A DNA stretch of 64,000 nt, from contig NZ_RKHO01000001.1 in NCBI RefSeq assembly GCF_003752505.1, forward strand, positions 1,364,001-1,428,000, in the 5' to 3' direction. This DNA is from Nocardioides aurantiacus (lineage in GTDB: Bacteria; Actinomycetota; Actinomycetes; Propionibacteriales; Nocardioidaceae). Made by a program: the position numbers and the translations under genes. A model generated the notes under the pieces. It ran no database searches. It had not been told where the DNA came from and worked only from the letters and a program-made list of their open reading frames with translations. Positions 54,001-61,037 of the stretch are shown in pieces (the stretch's first letter is position 1; each line of letters starts with the position of its first letter).

Positions 54001-56524
54001 GGGACAGCGGCTGCTGTGTGGCCACGGTCCCGAGGGTGGTGCCGCTCGTGCGGACGGCGCCGTCGCCCTCGACGGCCCCGCTCACGTCGCGGGTCGTCGC
54101 CGGGCCGTAGGTGCCAGGGGCCTCGGCGAAGTAGGACGAGTCCTGCGCCGTGGTGCCGGCGGCCTCGGACAGGCGCCAGTAGAGCGACGGGTCGTCGTCG
54201 TAGACGGACGCGCCGTAGGCGTCGGTCGGGCGGGGGGTCACGTTGACGGTGCCGCCACCGGCTCGGAAGTGCTCGGTGATCCTCCGGGCGGGGAGCACGC
54301 CGGGGTAGACGGCCGTCTCGTCGACCTGGCCGGCGAAGAAGTCGCTGCTCGGGCGGTTGGGCCATCCGTTGAGGTTGTCGCCGCCGACGTGCCACACGCC
54401 CTTGTAGGCCTGGGCGGCGGACACGGCGTTGGTCGCGACCCGGCGGCCGTCGACGAACAGCTGCATGCCGCCGCTGCCCTGGGTGCCCACGACGTGGTGC
54501 CACTGGCCGTCGTTGAGCGCGGCGGGCGTGCGGAGCACGGTGGTGGAACCGTTGTAGGCGCCGAGGGCCACGCGTCCGCCGTCCTCCATGTACAGGTGCC
54601 GGTCGTAGCTGCCGCTGAGCTGCGTCGCCCCCGTGTCGGTGCGCGGGCGGCCACTGCCGTAGCCGATGATCTTGCCGCCGCGGGGCGTCGTCGTCTTGAT
54701 CCACGTCTCGATGCTCCACGTCGTGGGGGCAGCGGCGTACTCGTCGTTCCAGACGTAGTCGTCCACGCCGTCGAGGGCCAGCGAGCCCGAGGCGTCCCCG
54801 GCCACGGCGCCCTGGGTGCTGGTCGTCGCGCCCTTCGCGCCGAGGCCGTTGAGGCGGCGGGTGGCCGTGCCGCCGGCGCCCGCGTCCTGGACCCAGGTGC
54901 CGTTGGTCGCGCCGGTCCAGTAGAGCGTGGGGTTGTCGGCCCGCACGGTCGAGGCGTAGGACCCGGCAGCGGCGCGGGCCGTGGCCGACGTCGCAGTCGA
55001 GAGAGCCGACCGGTTGGTGCCGTCGCTCGCGACCACGCGGTAGCTGTAGGTGGTGCCCGGGCTGACGGCCGTGTCGACGAAGGAGACTTGGGGCCGCTTC
55101 CACCACAGCGAGCTCGACTGCCCGACCCACACCGGGACGGGGTTGCCGTTGCGGTAGACCTCGTAGGTGATCTCGCTGTCGTCGGGGTCGACGACGGTGC
55201 GCCACCGCACCTGTACGGCCGCCTCGGAGGTCGCCTCGGCGACCACCGGGCCCGGCGTCGGGGGCTTCACGACGTCGTCGGGTCCGAACCGCACCAGCCC
55301 GCGCTGGGGCTTGCCGTTGATGGTGGTGAACTCGCCACCGCCCCAGAGGTACTTCTTGCCGGTGGTCTTGCCCGTGGCCACGGTGAGGGCACGAGGCCCG
55401 ATGCCTTCGCCGATGCCGTCGTTGGTCTTCGGGTCCCAGCCGAGCAGCGTGGCGTCGGAGGCCTTCTGCGCCATGAAGTAGTTGCGCTTGCCATCCTGGA
55501 ACGCCTCGGCGCTGCAGTCGTGGGCGTGGCTGGCCGAGTAGAGGGTGCCCGAGTACTCGTACGTCGCTTGCGTGGCGCCCAGGCAGGTGTCGCGCCACAC
55601 CTGGTCGAGGGTGGTCCAGTCGATGGCCAGGCGGCCGTCGAAGACCCCGCCGCCGGTGCCCTCGTTGCTGACGTAGAAGCGGCCGTCGTCACCGCTGAAG
55701 ATGTGCTTGGTCACGGAGTTGTTGTGGATGAACCCGGCCGGGTAGGTCCGCAGGTTGGCCCCGGTGCGACCGTCCACGACCGCGATCGAGTGGGAGTAGA
55801 CGCCGTTGACGTTGAAGAAGTCCCCGCCGATGGCGACCTTCGCGCCGTCGGGGGACACCACGACCGCCCGCCCGGGGGCGTCGACGTCGGCGACGAAGGG
55901 GAGGACCGTGCGCTGGCGCACGTCGACCGCGGCGTAGCGCAGACGCTGCAGGCCGCCGACGGACTGGAAGTCACCACCGAGGTAGAGGGTGTCGCCCGTG
56001 ATGGCCAGCGAGCGGACGGTCGAGGACACGGTCGGCACCCGGAAGGCGGTGACCGAGCAGGTGGTGAGGTCGAGGGCGGCGACGCGGCCGGTGGCGACGC
56101 CGTTGACGCTGCCGAACTCGCCGGCGACGTAGACGGTGCCGTCTGTCGCGGTGGTGATGGCCCGGACGGTCGGGGCCGGGCCGCCGGTGACGTCGAACTG
56201 GCACAGGTCGGGGGCGCCCGACTCGGCGTCCAGGACCGCCAACCGACTGGCCGGGACCGCCGGTGCCACGCTGCCGTCCGGGGGGACGAGCTGGGTGAAG
56301 TCGCCACCGGCGACCACCTTGCCACCGGACTGCCCGAGGGCCCAGACCCTCCCATTCGTCTGCCACGTCGAGGACGCCGCGCTCGAGAAGTGCACCCCGG
56401 GTGAGAGCGCCCGGGCCGGTGGCCCGGCCAGCACCACCAGGAGGGCAGCCAGGAGGCTGCCGATGGCAGCCGTCGCCGTGGTCTTGCGAGCTGAGTAGTG
56501 GTGCACGTTACCTCGATGCATCAT
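51008..56524 (-). CDS. Giant secreted modular protein: propeller, LamG, Fn3 and DNRLRE domains
   Basis: This is a protein of about 1,838 residues. A signal peptide (about 1-40, with ATAAIGSLLAALLVVLAGPPARALS) is followed by a beta-propeller-like region with repeated GGDF/AGEF motifs (VVAGGDFTQL, VYVAGEFGSV, LYLGGDFQSV, VAIGGDFFNV). Then come an Fn3-like domain, two LamG-type jelly-roll domains (LDGVDDYVWND; STTTPGGKILGFENA), a run of Fn3 domains beginning D-x-x-P-P/S-x-P, and two DNRLRE domains. The last Fn3 plus DNRLRE block is duplicated exactly (51018-51834 and 51852-52668). ATG 56524 is chosen with ACGGGGG 9 bases upstream; a longer frame to 56731 is less likely. There is no wall-sorting signal, so it may stick to glycan. 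It is probably an adhesin or matrix protein. Confidence 0.82.
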   Translation of the reverse strand: MMHRGNVHHYSARKTTATAAIGSLLAALLVVLAGPPARALSPGVHFSSAASSTWQTNGRVWALGQSGGKVVAGGDFTQLVPPDGSVAPAVPASRLAVLDAESGAPDLCQFDVTGGPAPTVRAITTATDGTVYVAGEFGSVNGVATGRVAALDLTTCSVTAFRVPTVSSTVRSLAITGDTLYLGGDFQSVGGLQRLRYAAVDVRQRTVLPFVADVDAPGRAVVVSPDGAKVAIGGDFFNVNGVYSHSIAVVDGRTGANLRTYPAGFIHNNSVTKHIFSGDDGRFYVSNEGTGGGVFDGRLAIDWTTLDQVWRDTCLGATQATYEYSGTLYSASHAHDCSAEAFQDGKRNYFMAQKASDATLLGWDPKTNDGIGEGIGPRALTVATGKTTGKKYLWGGGEFTTINGKPQRGLVRFGPDDVVKPPTPGPVVAEATSEAAVQVRWRTVVDPDDSEITYEVYRNGNPVPVWVGQSSSLWWKRPQVSFVDTAVSPGTTYSYRVVASDGTNRSALSTATSATARAAAGSYASTVRADNPTLYWTGATNGTWVQDAGAGGTATRRLNGLGAKGATTSTQGAVAGDASGSLALDGVDDYVWNDEYAAAPTTWSIETWIKTTTPRGGKIIGYGSGRPRTDTGATQLSGSYDRHLYMEDGGRVALGAYNGSTTVLRTPAALNDGQWHHVVGTQGSGGMQLFVDGRRVATNAVSAAQAYKGVWHVGGDNLNGWPNRPSSDFFAGQVDETAVYPGVLPARRITEHFRAGGGTVNVTPRPTDAYGASVYDDDPSLYWRLSEAAGTTAQDSSYFAEAPGTYGPATTRDVSGAVEGDGAVRTSGTTLGTVATQQPLSPTRVFSAEAWFSTTTPGGKILGFENAAVGNGASYDKMLYMSGDGRLTFGTYNGAMSTVRSAARYDDGVFHHVVATQDAAGTRLYVDGQQVGSNSTSTAETGSGYWRVGGGNLNGWPDAPANTYFAGAVDEFAVYPTALTAAQVSQHFGTGVADATPPTAPSALTASVSGGTVTLGWTESQDNLRVSGYRVYRGDSETFTPSESRLVGESTSTSFQQPAPAPGTYYYRVVAVDGAGNQSLPSSAAAATVADRTPPSAPTGLSATAQGAGGATVTWNGSTDDVAVTGYQVHRGTTADFEVSSATRVGETTSPSFADSGLQRGRYFYKVVAQDAAGNSSQPSDSVAVDVPDYSKPSTPTDVSTSVAGSDVTVSWVPSSDDVGIVGYTVYRGASAGFEVGEASRLADTTDASYQDLGRPAGTSYYKVVARDGSGNRSEPSAAAAATVAAPADSVAPSVPAGVSAAVAGDVVSLSWSPSTDNVGVDGYDVHRGTTADFAVGAGNRVGQVTSTAFQQGGVAAGTYYYKVVARDAAGNTSAASSAARATVGSAPPSQPVTLTVRATEDSLANQAAPTTTYGSNDQVAARGGSSAQEAFMRFAMPDTPSGTTLTGAVLQVRTSNDAAAASTDTTQARVLPGASWTEAALNWNNRPTGVGTLFATLSGTTALNTLYRATGDPTALSPLGGQNITLRLSGSGNDNLRLLAREVGYLPYVPTLTLTYTPGATEPPADSVAPSVPAGVSAAVAGDVVSLSWSPSTDNVGVDGYDVHRGTTADFAVGAGNRVGQVTSTAFQQGGVAAGTYYYKVVARDAAGNTSAASSAARATVGSAPPSQPVTLTVRATEDSLANQAAPTTTYGSNDQVAARGGSSAQEAFMRFAMPDTPSGTTLTGAVLQVRTSNDAAAASTDTTQARVLPGASWTEAALNWNNRPTGVGTLFATLSGTTALNTLYRATGDPTALSPLGGQNITLRLSGSGNDNLRLLAREVGYLPYVPTLTLTYTPE
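51018..51834. repeat. Exact 817-bp duplicated segment, copy 1
   Basis: This segment matches 51852-52668 base for base as far as I can read; the offset is exactly 834 bases, with 17 bases between copies. It codes one Fn3 domain and one DNRLRE domain at the C-terminal end of the giant protein. Identity at third positions points to a very recent duplication or active gene conversion. Confidence 0.9.
51852..52668. repeat. Exact 817-bp duplicated segment, copy 2
   Basis: This is the second copy of the 51018-51834 segment. The identity ends at GGCG, after which this copy continues into another Fn3 domain while the first continues into the 17-base joint. Confidence 0.9.
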
Positions 56525-56609
56525 GGCCAGCGGCCCCCGTTGACCGCCGCGACGACGGTATGCCGGAACAACGCGCGATGGCTCGTCAGGTGACGCCCTG
56601 GGGACAAAT

Positions 56610-56621
56610 GGTCTAGCCCGC
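56610..56621. promoter_or_regulatory. GGTCTAGCCCGC motif upstream of the giant protein gene
   Basis: This 12-base sequence differs by one base from GGTCTAGTCCGC at 50854-50865 upstream of the secreted GH71-like gene. Both lie 75-90 bases before the start codon and in the same orientation relative to their genes. It may be part of a shared promoter or activator site. Confidence 0.35.
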
Positions 56622-56729
56622 AGGGCCGGTCCTGACGGCGTCTGCCTAGGGTTGGTGCCCTGGTCGGGGCTCGCGGCGTGGCCCGGGAACGGGTGGCGCC
56701 TCGAGCGAGACGTGTCTCGGGGGAGTGAC

Positions 56730-57173
56730 ATGACCTTGTACCGCGTGGGCTACGCGAGCGGTGTGTTCGACATGTTCCACGTCGGACACCTCAACATCCT
56801 GCACGAGGCCAGCCAGCGCTGTGACCTGCTCGTGGTGGGGGTGGCGACGGACGAGTACGTCGTGCGGCTGAAGGGGGTGCCGCCCGTGATCCCGTTCATC
56901 GAGCGGACGCAGATCATCGCGGCGCTGCGTGTCGCGGACGAGGTCGTGGCCGACAGCTCCGCCGACAAGCGGCTCGCCTGGGAACGCCGCCCCTTCGACG
57001 CGATCTTCAAGGGCGACGACTGGAAGGACGCTCCCAAGGGGCTCGCCCTGGAGCGCGAGATGTCGTCCATCGGGGTCGACGTCGTCTACTTCCCCTACAC
57101 GGTCCACACCTCGAGCACGAAGCTACGTGCCTTCCTCGACCTCCACCTCGACGTGGAGCGCGGTGCGGGCTGA
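56730..57173 (+). CDS. Cytidylyltransferase, glycerol-3-phosphate (TagD)-like
   Basis: This is a 147-residue nucleotidyltransferase. GVFDMFHVGHLNILHEA carries the HxGH site and YTVHTSSTKLRAFL corresponds to the C-terminal ISTTxLR-type motif. The family makes CDP-glycerol from CTP and glycerol-3-phosphate, or closely related activated alcohols. The start is ATG 56730, with GGGGGAG upstream; the frame is open further upstream without protein-like sequence. TAGGGT at 56647-56652 may be its -10. The CDP-glycerol glycerophosphotransferase-like gene at 30834 and the CDP-alcohol transferase at 35439 are potential users of its product. It marks the right edge of the surface polysaccharide locus. Confidence 0.82.
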   Translation: MTLYRVGYASGVFDMFHVGHLNILHEASQRCDLLVVGVATDEYVVRLKGVPPVIPFIERTQIIAALRVADEVVADSSADKRLAWERRPFDAIFKGDDWKDAPKGLALEREMSSIGVDVVYFPYTVHTSSTKLRAFLDLHLDVERGAG

Positions 57174-57202
57174 CCGGGCCGCTGCTCCGACATACTCGGC
57201 CC

Positions 57203-58069
57203 ATGAGCGACGACCGCGACGACCGCTACGCCCTGGCCGACCAGCTGCGCCTGCCCCCGGGCCCGGTCCGGCTGGCCGACCTGCCCACTGACGCCACCCC
57301 CGTCCTGGACGGCGACAAGGCCGGCGGGCAGCGGGCGCTCGCCGCGCTGGGGGAGGAGCTCGCCGACCTCCAGGAGCGGATGTACGCCCACGCCTACACC
57401 GGCGGAGCGCGCCGCGTGCTGGTCGTGCTGCAGGGCATGGACACCTCGGGCAAGGGCGGGGTCGTGGAGAAGGCGATCGGCCTGCTGAGCCCCAACGGCC
57501 TGCGCATCACCTCCTTCAAGAAGCCCACCGAGGAGGAGCTCGGGCACGACTTCCTGTGGCGGATCGACCGGGCCCTGCCGGGGCCGGGTGTCGTGGGCGT
57601 CTTCGACCGGTCGCACTACGAGGACGTGCTCGTCCACAAGGTGCACGAGCTGGTCGACGAGCCGGAGCTCGAGCGGCGCTACGAGGCGATCAACGCCTGG
57701 GAGAAGAGCCTGGTCGAGACGGGCACCATCGTGCTCAAGTGCTTCCTGCACATCTCCGCGGACACCCAGCGCGAGCGGCTGCTGGCCCGGCTCGACGACC
57801 CGGACAAGCAGTGGAAGTTCAAGCCCGGTGACGTCGACGAGCGCCAGCACTGGCGCGACTACCAGCGTGCCTACGAGACCGCGCTGGAGCGCTGTCACAC
57901 CGACGCCGCGCCCTGGTACGTCATCCCGGCCGACCGCAAGTGGTACCGCAACTGGGCCGTCGCCCGGCTGCTGCTCGACGCGCTGCGCGGCATGGAGCTC
58001 GACTGGCCGGCGCCTGACTACGACGTGGCCGAGCAGCGCGCGCGGCTCGAGGCGGACAGCGACGCGTGA
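57203..58069 (+). CDS. ppk2: Polyphosphate kinase 2 family protein
   Basis: This is a 288-residue enzyme. Walker A is LQGMDTSGKGG near residues 75-85, and Walker B is VVGVFDRSHYEDVLV, both standard for PPK2. HWRDYQRAYE and PADRKWYRNWAV follow in the lid and C-terminal parts. PPK2 enzymes phosphorylate nucleoside mono- or diphosphates with polyphosphate. The start is ATG 57203; CATACT ends 6 bases upstream, so a leaderless message is possible. A HipA-like kinase gene begins 8 bases after the stop. The nucleotide preference cannot be set from sequence alone. Confidence 0.93.
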   Translation: MSDDRDDRYALADQLRLPPGPVRLADLPTDATPVLDGDKAGGQRALAALGEELADLQERMYAHAYTGGARRVLVVLQGMDTSGKGGVVEKAIGLLSPNGLRITSFKKPTEEELGHDFLWRIDRALPGPGVVGVFDRSHYEDVLVHKVHELVDEPELERRYEAINAWEKSLVETGTIVLKCFLHISADTQRERLLARLDDPDKQWKFKPGDVDERQHWRDYQRAYETALERCHTDAAPWYVIPADRKWYRNWAVARLLLDALRGMELDWPAPDYDVAEQRARLEADSDA

Positions 58070-58076
58070 GGCCGGC

Positions 58077-58841
58077 ATGAGATCGGTCCGCGCCACCCGC
58101 TACGTCACGCCGCTGCGCGAGGGAGGCTCCCTCCCCGGCGTGGTCGAGGCCGACGACCTCGGCGTCTACGTCTGCAAGTTCCGCGGCGCCGGCCAGGGCG
58201 TCCGCGTCCTGGTCGCCGAGGTGGTGGTGGCCGGCCTGGCCGCGCTGGTCGACGTGCCCGTGCCCGAGCTGGTGGGCGTCGACCTCGCGCGCGACATCGC
58301 GCGCTACGAGGCCGACGAGGAGGTCCAGGACCTGCTCACCGCGAGCCTCGGGCTCAACCTGGGGGTCGACCTCCTGCACCGCGCCTTCGGGTACGACGCG
58401 TCGTACGAGCCGGATCCCGACCTCGCGGGTCGCGTGCTGTGGCTCGACGCCCTGACCGCCAACGTCGACCGCTCCTGGCGCAACCCCAACCTGCTGCTGT
58501 GGAGCGGGGCGCTGTGGGCCATCGACCACGGGGCGGCGCTCTACTTCCACCACAGCTGGCCCGGCGGTGGCGGCAGCCCCGAGCGGTTCGCGGGCCAGGC
58601 CTACGACGCGAGCGAGCACATCATGCGGCGCTTCACCCCGCAGGCGCGCGCCCAGGACACGGCGCTGGCCGCCCGGGTCGACGAGACGGCGCTGCGCCGG
58701 GTGCTGGCCGAGGTCCCCGACGAGTGGCTGGAGCCGGTCCCGGGGGCCGAGGACGCCGAGGCGCTGCGCGAGCGCTACGTCGCCTTCCTGCTCGCGCGGG
58801 TGTCGGGGGAGCGGCCGTGGCTGCCGGAGGACGGGGCGTGA
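58077..58841 (+). CDS. HipA-like kinase family protein
   Basis: This is a 254-residue protein. The pattern is a compact kinase of the HipA-like group: VVEADDLGVYVCKFRGAGQGVRVLVAEVVVAGLAALVDVPVPELVGVDL at the N-terminus (ATP-binding Lys in VCKFRG), LWLDALTANVDRSWRNPNLLLW as the catalytic Asp and Asn loop, and LWAIDHGAALYFHH with the metal-binding Asp. No HipB-like antitoxin is present. It is followed by a DUF3037 gene with GTGA overlap, a pairing often found in Actinobacteria. Its target is unknown. The start is ATG 58077. Confidence 0.8.
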   Translation: MRSVRATRYVTPLREGGSLPGVVEADDLGVYVCKFRGAGQGVRVLVAEVVVAGLAALVDVPVPELVGVDLARDIARYEADEEVQDLLTASLGLNLGVDLLHRAFGYDASYEPDPDLAGRVLWLDALTANVDRSWRNPNLLLWSGALWAIDHGAALYFHHSWPGGGGSPERFAGQAYDASEHIMRRFTPQARAQDTALAARVDETALRRVLAEVPDEWLEPVPGAEDAEALRERYVAFLLARVSGERPWLPEDGA

Positions 58842-59248
58842 ACGGCTACCAGTACGTCGTGCTGCGCTGCGTCCCGCGCGTGGAGCGCGAGGAGTTCCTC
58901 AACGTGGGCGTCGTCCTCTACTCCGAGGCGGCCGGGTTCCTGGCCAGCGCCGCCCACGTCGACGACGAGCGGCTGCGCGCGCTCGACCCGGGCCTGGACC
59001 CCGCGCAGGTCCGACGGGCGCTGCGGGGCGTCGAGGAGGTGTGCCGCGGCGAGGGGCGCCTCGACCTCGCCGTGGGGGCGCGCGCCACGGCGTACGGCAC
59101 CCGCGAGGCGGCCGACACGCTCGGCACCCGGTTCGGGCTGCTGCGTGCACCTCGGAGCACCGTCGTGCAGCCGGGGCCGGTGCACGGCGGCCTGACCGAG
59201 GATCCCGCGGCCGAGCTGCCGCGGCTGTTGGCGGCGTACGTCGGCTGA
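58838..59248 (+). CDS. DUF3037 domain protein
   Basis: This is a 136-residue protein. The N-terminus YQYVVLRCVPRVEREEFLNVGVVLYSEAAGFL is the DUF3037 signature. The rest is helical, with a short strand at the end. The function is unknown. The start is GTG 58838, overlapping the HipA-like kinase stop by four bases (GTGA), so the two proteins are made together and may act together. The gene is convergent with the sirohydrochlorin chelatase gene, with only 4 bases between the stops. Confidence 0.85.
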   Translation: MNGYQYVVLRCVPRVEREEFLNVGVVLYSEAAGFLASAAHVDDERLRALDPGLDPAQVRRALRGVEEVCRGEGRLDLAVGARATAYGTREAADTLGTRFGLLRAPRSTVVQPGPVHGGLTEDPAAELPRLLAAYVG

Positions 59249-59252
59249 GGCC

Positions 59253-59996
59253 TCAGACGGGGACGAGCTCGACGGCGCCGACGGCGTAGCGGGCGAGCAC
59301 GGTGCGGGCCAGCTCGGGGTCGGCCCCGAGCGGCTCGGAGACCGCGACGGCGCCGGCCTCCAGGGCCAGCTCCGCTGCGCGGTCGGGCAGGAACCCGGGC
59401 GCGAGGAACATCGAGGCGACCGCCACGTGGCGACGACCCTCGCGACGGAACGCACGGACGGCCTCACCGGTCGCCGGCGGGGCCGAGGAGGCGAACGCCG
59501 CGACGACGGGCAGGTGGTGACGCGCGCCCCACACCCGGGCCAGCCGGGCGACGGCCTGGTTGGCGACGGTGTCCGAGGACCCCGACGCGGCCAGGACCAG
59601 GGCGTCGAGCTCACGCACCCGCGCGCCGCGCAGGGCGTCGCGCAGCCGTGCGTCGAGGACGCCGAGGAAGGCCGGCTCCAGGCCGAGGATGCGGGTGGCG
59701 CGCACCTGCAGGCGGGCGTGGCGGTCCATGGCCTCCTGCACGACCCGCGGCACGTCGACCTTGGCGTGGTAGCCCTCGTTGAGCAGCAGCGGGACGACGA
59801 CGACCTCGTCGTGGCCCTCGGCGACGAGCCGGTCGACGACCGCGTGGAAGCCGGGCTCGGCCAGCTCGAGGAAGGCCGCCTCCACACGCAGGTCGGGGCG
59901 CAGCCGGCGGGTCTCGGCCGCGAGGGCCTCGACGGTGGCGGCCGAGCGGGGGTCACGGCTGCCGTGGGCGAGGGTGACGAGGGCTGGAGCGGTCAC
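59253..59996 (-). CDS. Sirohydrochlorin chelatase (SirB/CbiX family)
   Basis: This is a 247-residue protein. HGSRD at residues 11-15 holds the catalytic His, and VVPLLLNEGYHAKVDVP holds the second one. A duplicated second half (LAASGSSDTVANQ) has lost its first His, as is usual for the long form. It inserts Fe2+ into sirohydrochlorin to give sirohaem, the cofactor of the sulfite reductase encoded just upstream. The start is GTG 59996, with GGAG upstream. It lies 94 bases after cysH on the same strand and probably shares its message. Confidence 0.88.
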   Translation of the reverse strand: MTAPALVTLAHGSRDPRSAATVEALAAETRRLRPDLRVEAAFLELAEPGFHAVVDRLVAEGHDEVVVVPLLLNEGYHAKVDVPRVVQEAMDRHARLQVRATRILGLEPAFLGVLDARLRDALRGARVRELDALVLAASGSSDTVANQAVARLARVWGARHHLPVVAAFASSAPPATGEAVRAFRREGRRHVAVASMFLAPGFLPDRAAELALEAGAVAVSEPLGADPELARTVLARYAVGAVELVPV

Positions 59997-60090
59997 GTTC
60001 CGGCTCCCTTCGAGCTCGTGCGGCGGACGCCGTTGTCCGGTGCGGGTGGTCGCCGGGGGACCGGCGGGGTGTCGGGTGGGACGGGGCGGA

Positions 60091-60837
60091 CTACTGGTGG
60101 ATGCCGCACTCGGTCTTGTTGCTGCCGGCCCAGCGGCCGCTGCGCGGGTCCTCACCGGGGGCGACCCGGCGGGTGCAGGGCCAGCAGCCGATCGAGGGGT
60201 AGCCGTCGTACTGCAACGGGTTCACGAGGATGCCGTTCTCGTCGATGTAGCGCTGCACGTCCTCGTCGGACCAGCGCGCCAGCGGCGAGACCTTGACCTT
60301 CTGCTTCTTCTCGTCCCAGCCCACGACGGGGGCGATCACCCGGTTGTGGGTCTCGGCGCGACGCAGGCCGGTCGCCCAGGCGTCGTACGACGCGAGGCCC
60401 TCGGCCAGCGGCTGCACCTTGCGCAGCTTGCAGCACAGGTCGGGGTCGGTGCGGAACAGGTCCTTGCCGTACGTCGCGTCCTGCTCGGCCACCGACTGCA
60501 CCGGCGTGATGTCGATCAGGTTGACCGGCATCGTCGCCTCGACGGCGTCGCGGGTGCCGATGGTCTCGGCGAAGTGGTAGCCGGTGTCGAGGAAGACGAC
60601 GTCGACGCCGGGGGTGACCTTCGCGGCGAGGTGCGACAGCACGGCGTCGCTCATCGAGGAGGTGACGCAGAACCGCGAGCCGAAGGTGGCCGTGGCCCAC
60701 TCGATGATGTCCTCGGCCGGAGCCAGCTCGAGCTCGGCACCGACGTGGAAGACGATGTCCTTGAGCTCCTCGGTGCTGCGGCCCTCGGTCTCCGAGCCTC
60801 GGTAGTCGCGGGCGGCGAGCGTGGTCGGGATCGTCAT
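60091..60837 (-). CDS. cysH: Adenylyl-sulfate / phosphoadenylyl-sulfate reductase
   Basis: This is a 248-residue enzyme. SSMSDAVLSHL is the P-loop-like PAPS/APS site; CCKLRKVQPL, SIGCWPCTRRV and the C-terminal KTECGIH give the two Cys pairs of a [4Fe-4S] cluster and the catalytic Cys. The cluster-bearing type usually reduces APS, not PAPS. It yields sulfite for the neighbouring sulfite reductase. Start ATG 60837 overlaps the stop of the small zinc-ribbon gene (ATGA). Confidence 0.95.
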   Translation of the reverse strand: MTIPTTLAARDYRGSETEGRSTEELKDIVFHVGAELELAPAEDIIEWATATFGSRFCVTSSMSDAVLSHLAAKVTPGVDVVFLDTGYHFAETIGTRDAVEATMPVNLIDITPVQSVAEQDATYGKDLFRTDPDLCCKLRKVQPLAEGLASYDAWATGLRRAETHNRVIAPVVGWDEKKQKVKVSPLARWSDEDVQRYIDENGILVNPLQYDGYPSIGCWPCTRRVAPGEDPRSGRWAGSNKTECGIHQ

Positions 60838-61037
60838 CGCGGGCCCCCGGCGGTCGTGCTGCTCGAGGTGGCGGAGGCGGGGCGACGCAGCTGACCGATC
60901 ATGCTGACCTTGAACGCCCGCAGGCAGGAGTGGCATTCCCACGAGCCGTGGGGGGAGGTGCCGTCCTCGGCCTCGTGCGGGCGGAGGTCCTCCTCGCCGC
61001 AGTAGGGGCAGTGGAACGGCACGGCCCGGGCGCTCAC
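60834..61037 (-). CDS. Small zinc-ribbon protein in the sulfate assimilation operon
   Basis: This is a 67-residue protein. Two CxxC pairs, CPYCGEEDLRPHE and ECHSCLRAFKVS, form a zinc ribbon of about 35 residues; the tail is low-complexity. It overlaps nirA at its start (GTGA) and cysH at its stop (ATGA), so the three are co-translated. The fixed place between sulfite reductase and APS reductase suggests a role in that pathway, such as a redox or assembly partner, but this is not established. The start is GTG 61037. Confidence 0.75.
   Translation of the reverse strand: MSARAVPFHCPYCGEEDLRPHEAEDGTSPHGSWECHSCLRAFKVSMIGQLRRPASATSSSTTAGGPR

Noticed and set aside
52304-56404. A plus-strand open frame of about 1,366 codons opposite the giant protein
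   Set aside because: It mirrors the Fn3 and LamG repeats of the minus-strand gene; the translation has no signal peptide or recognisable fold.
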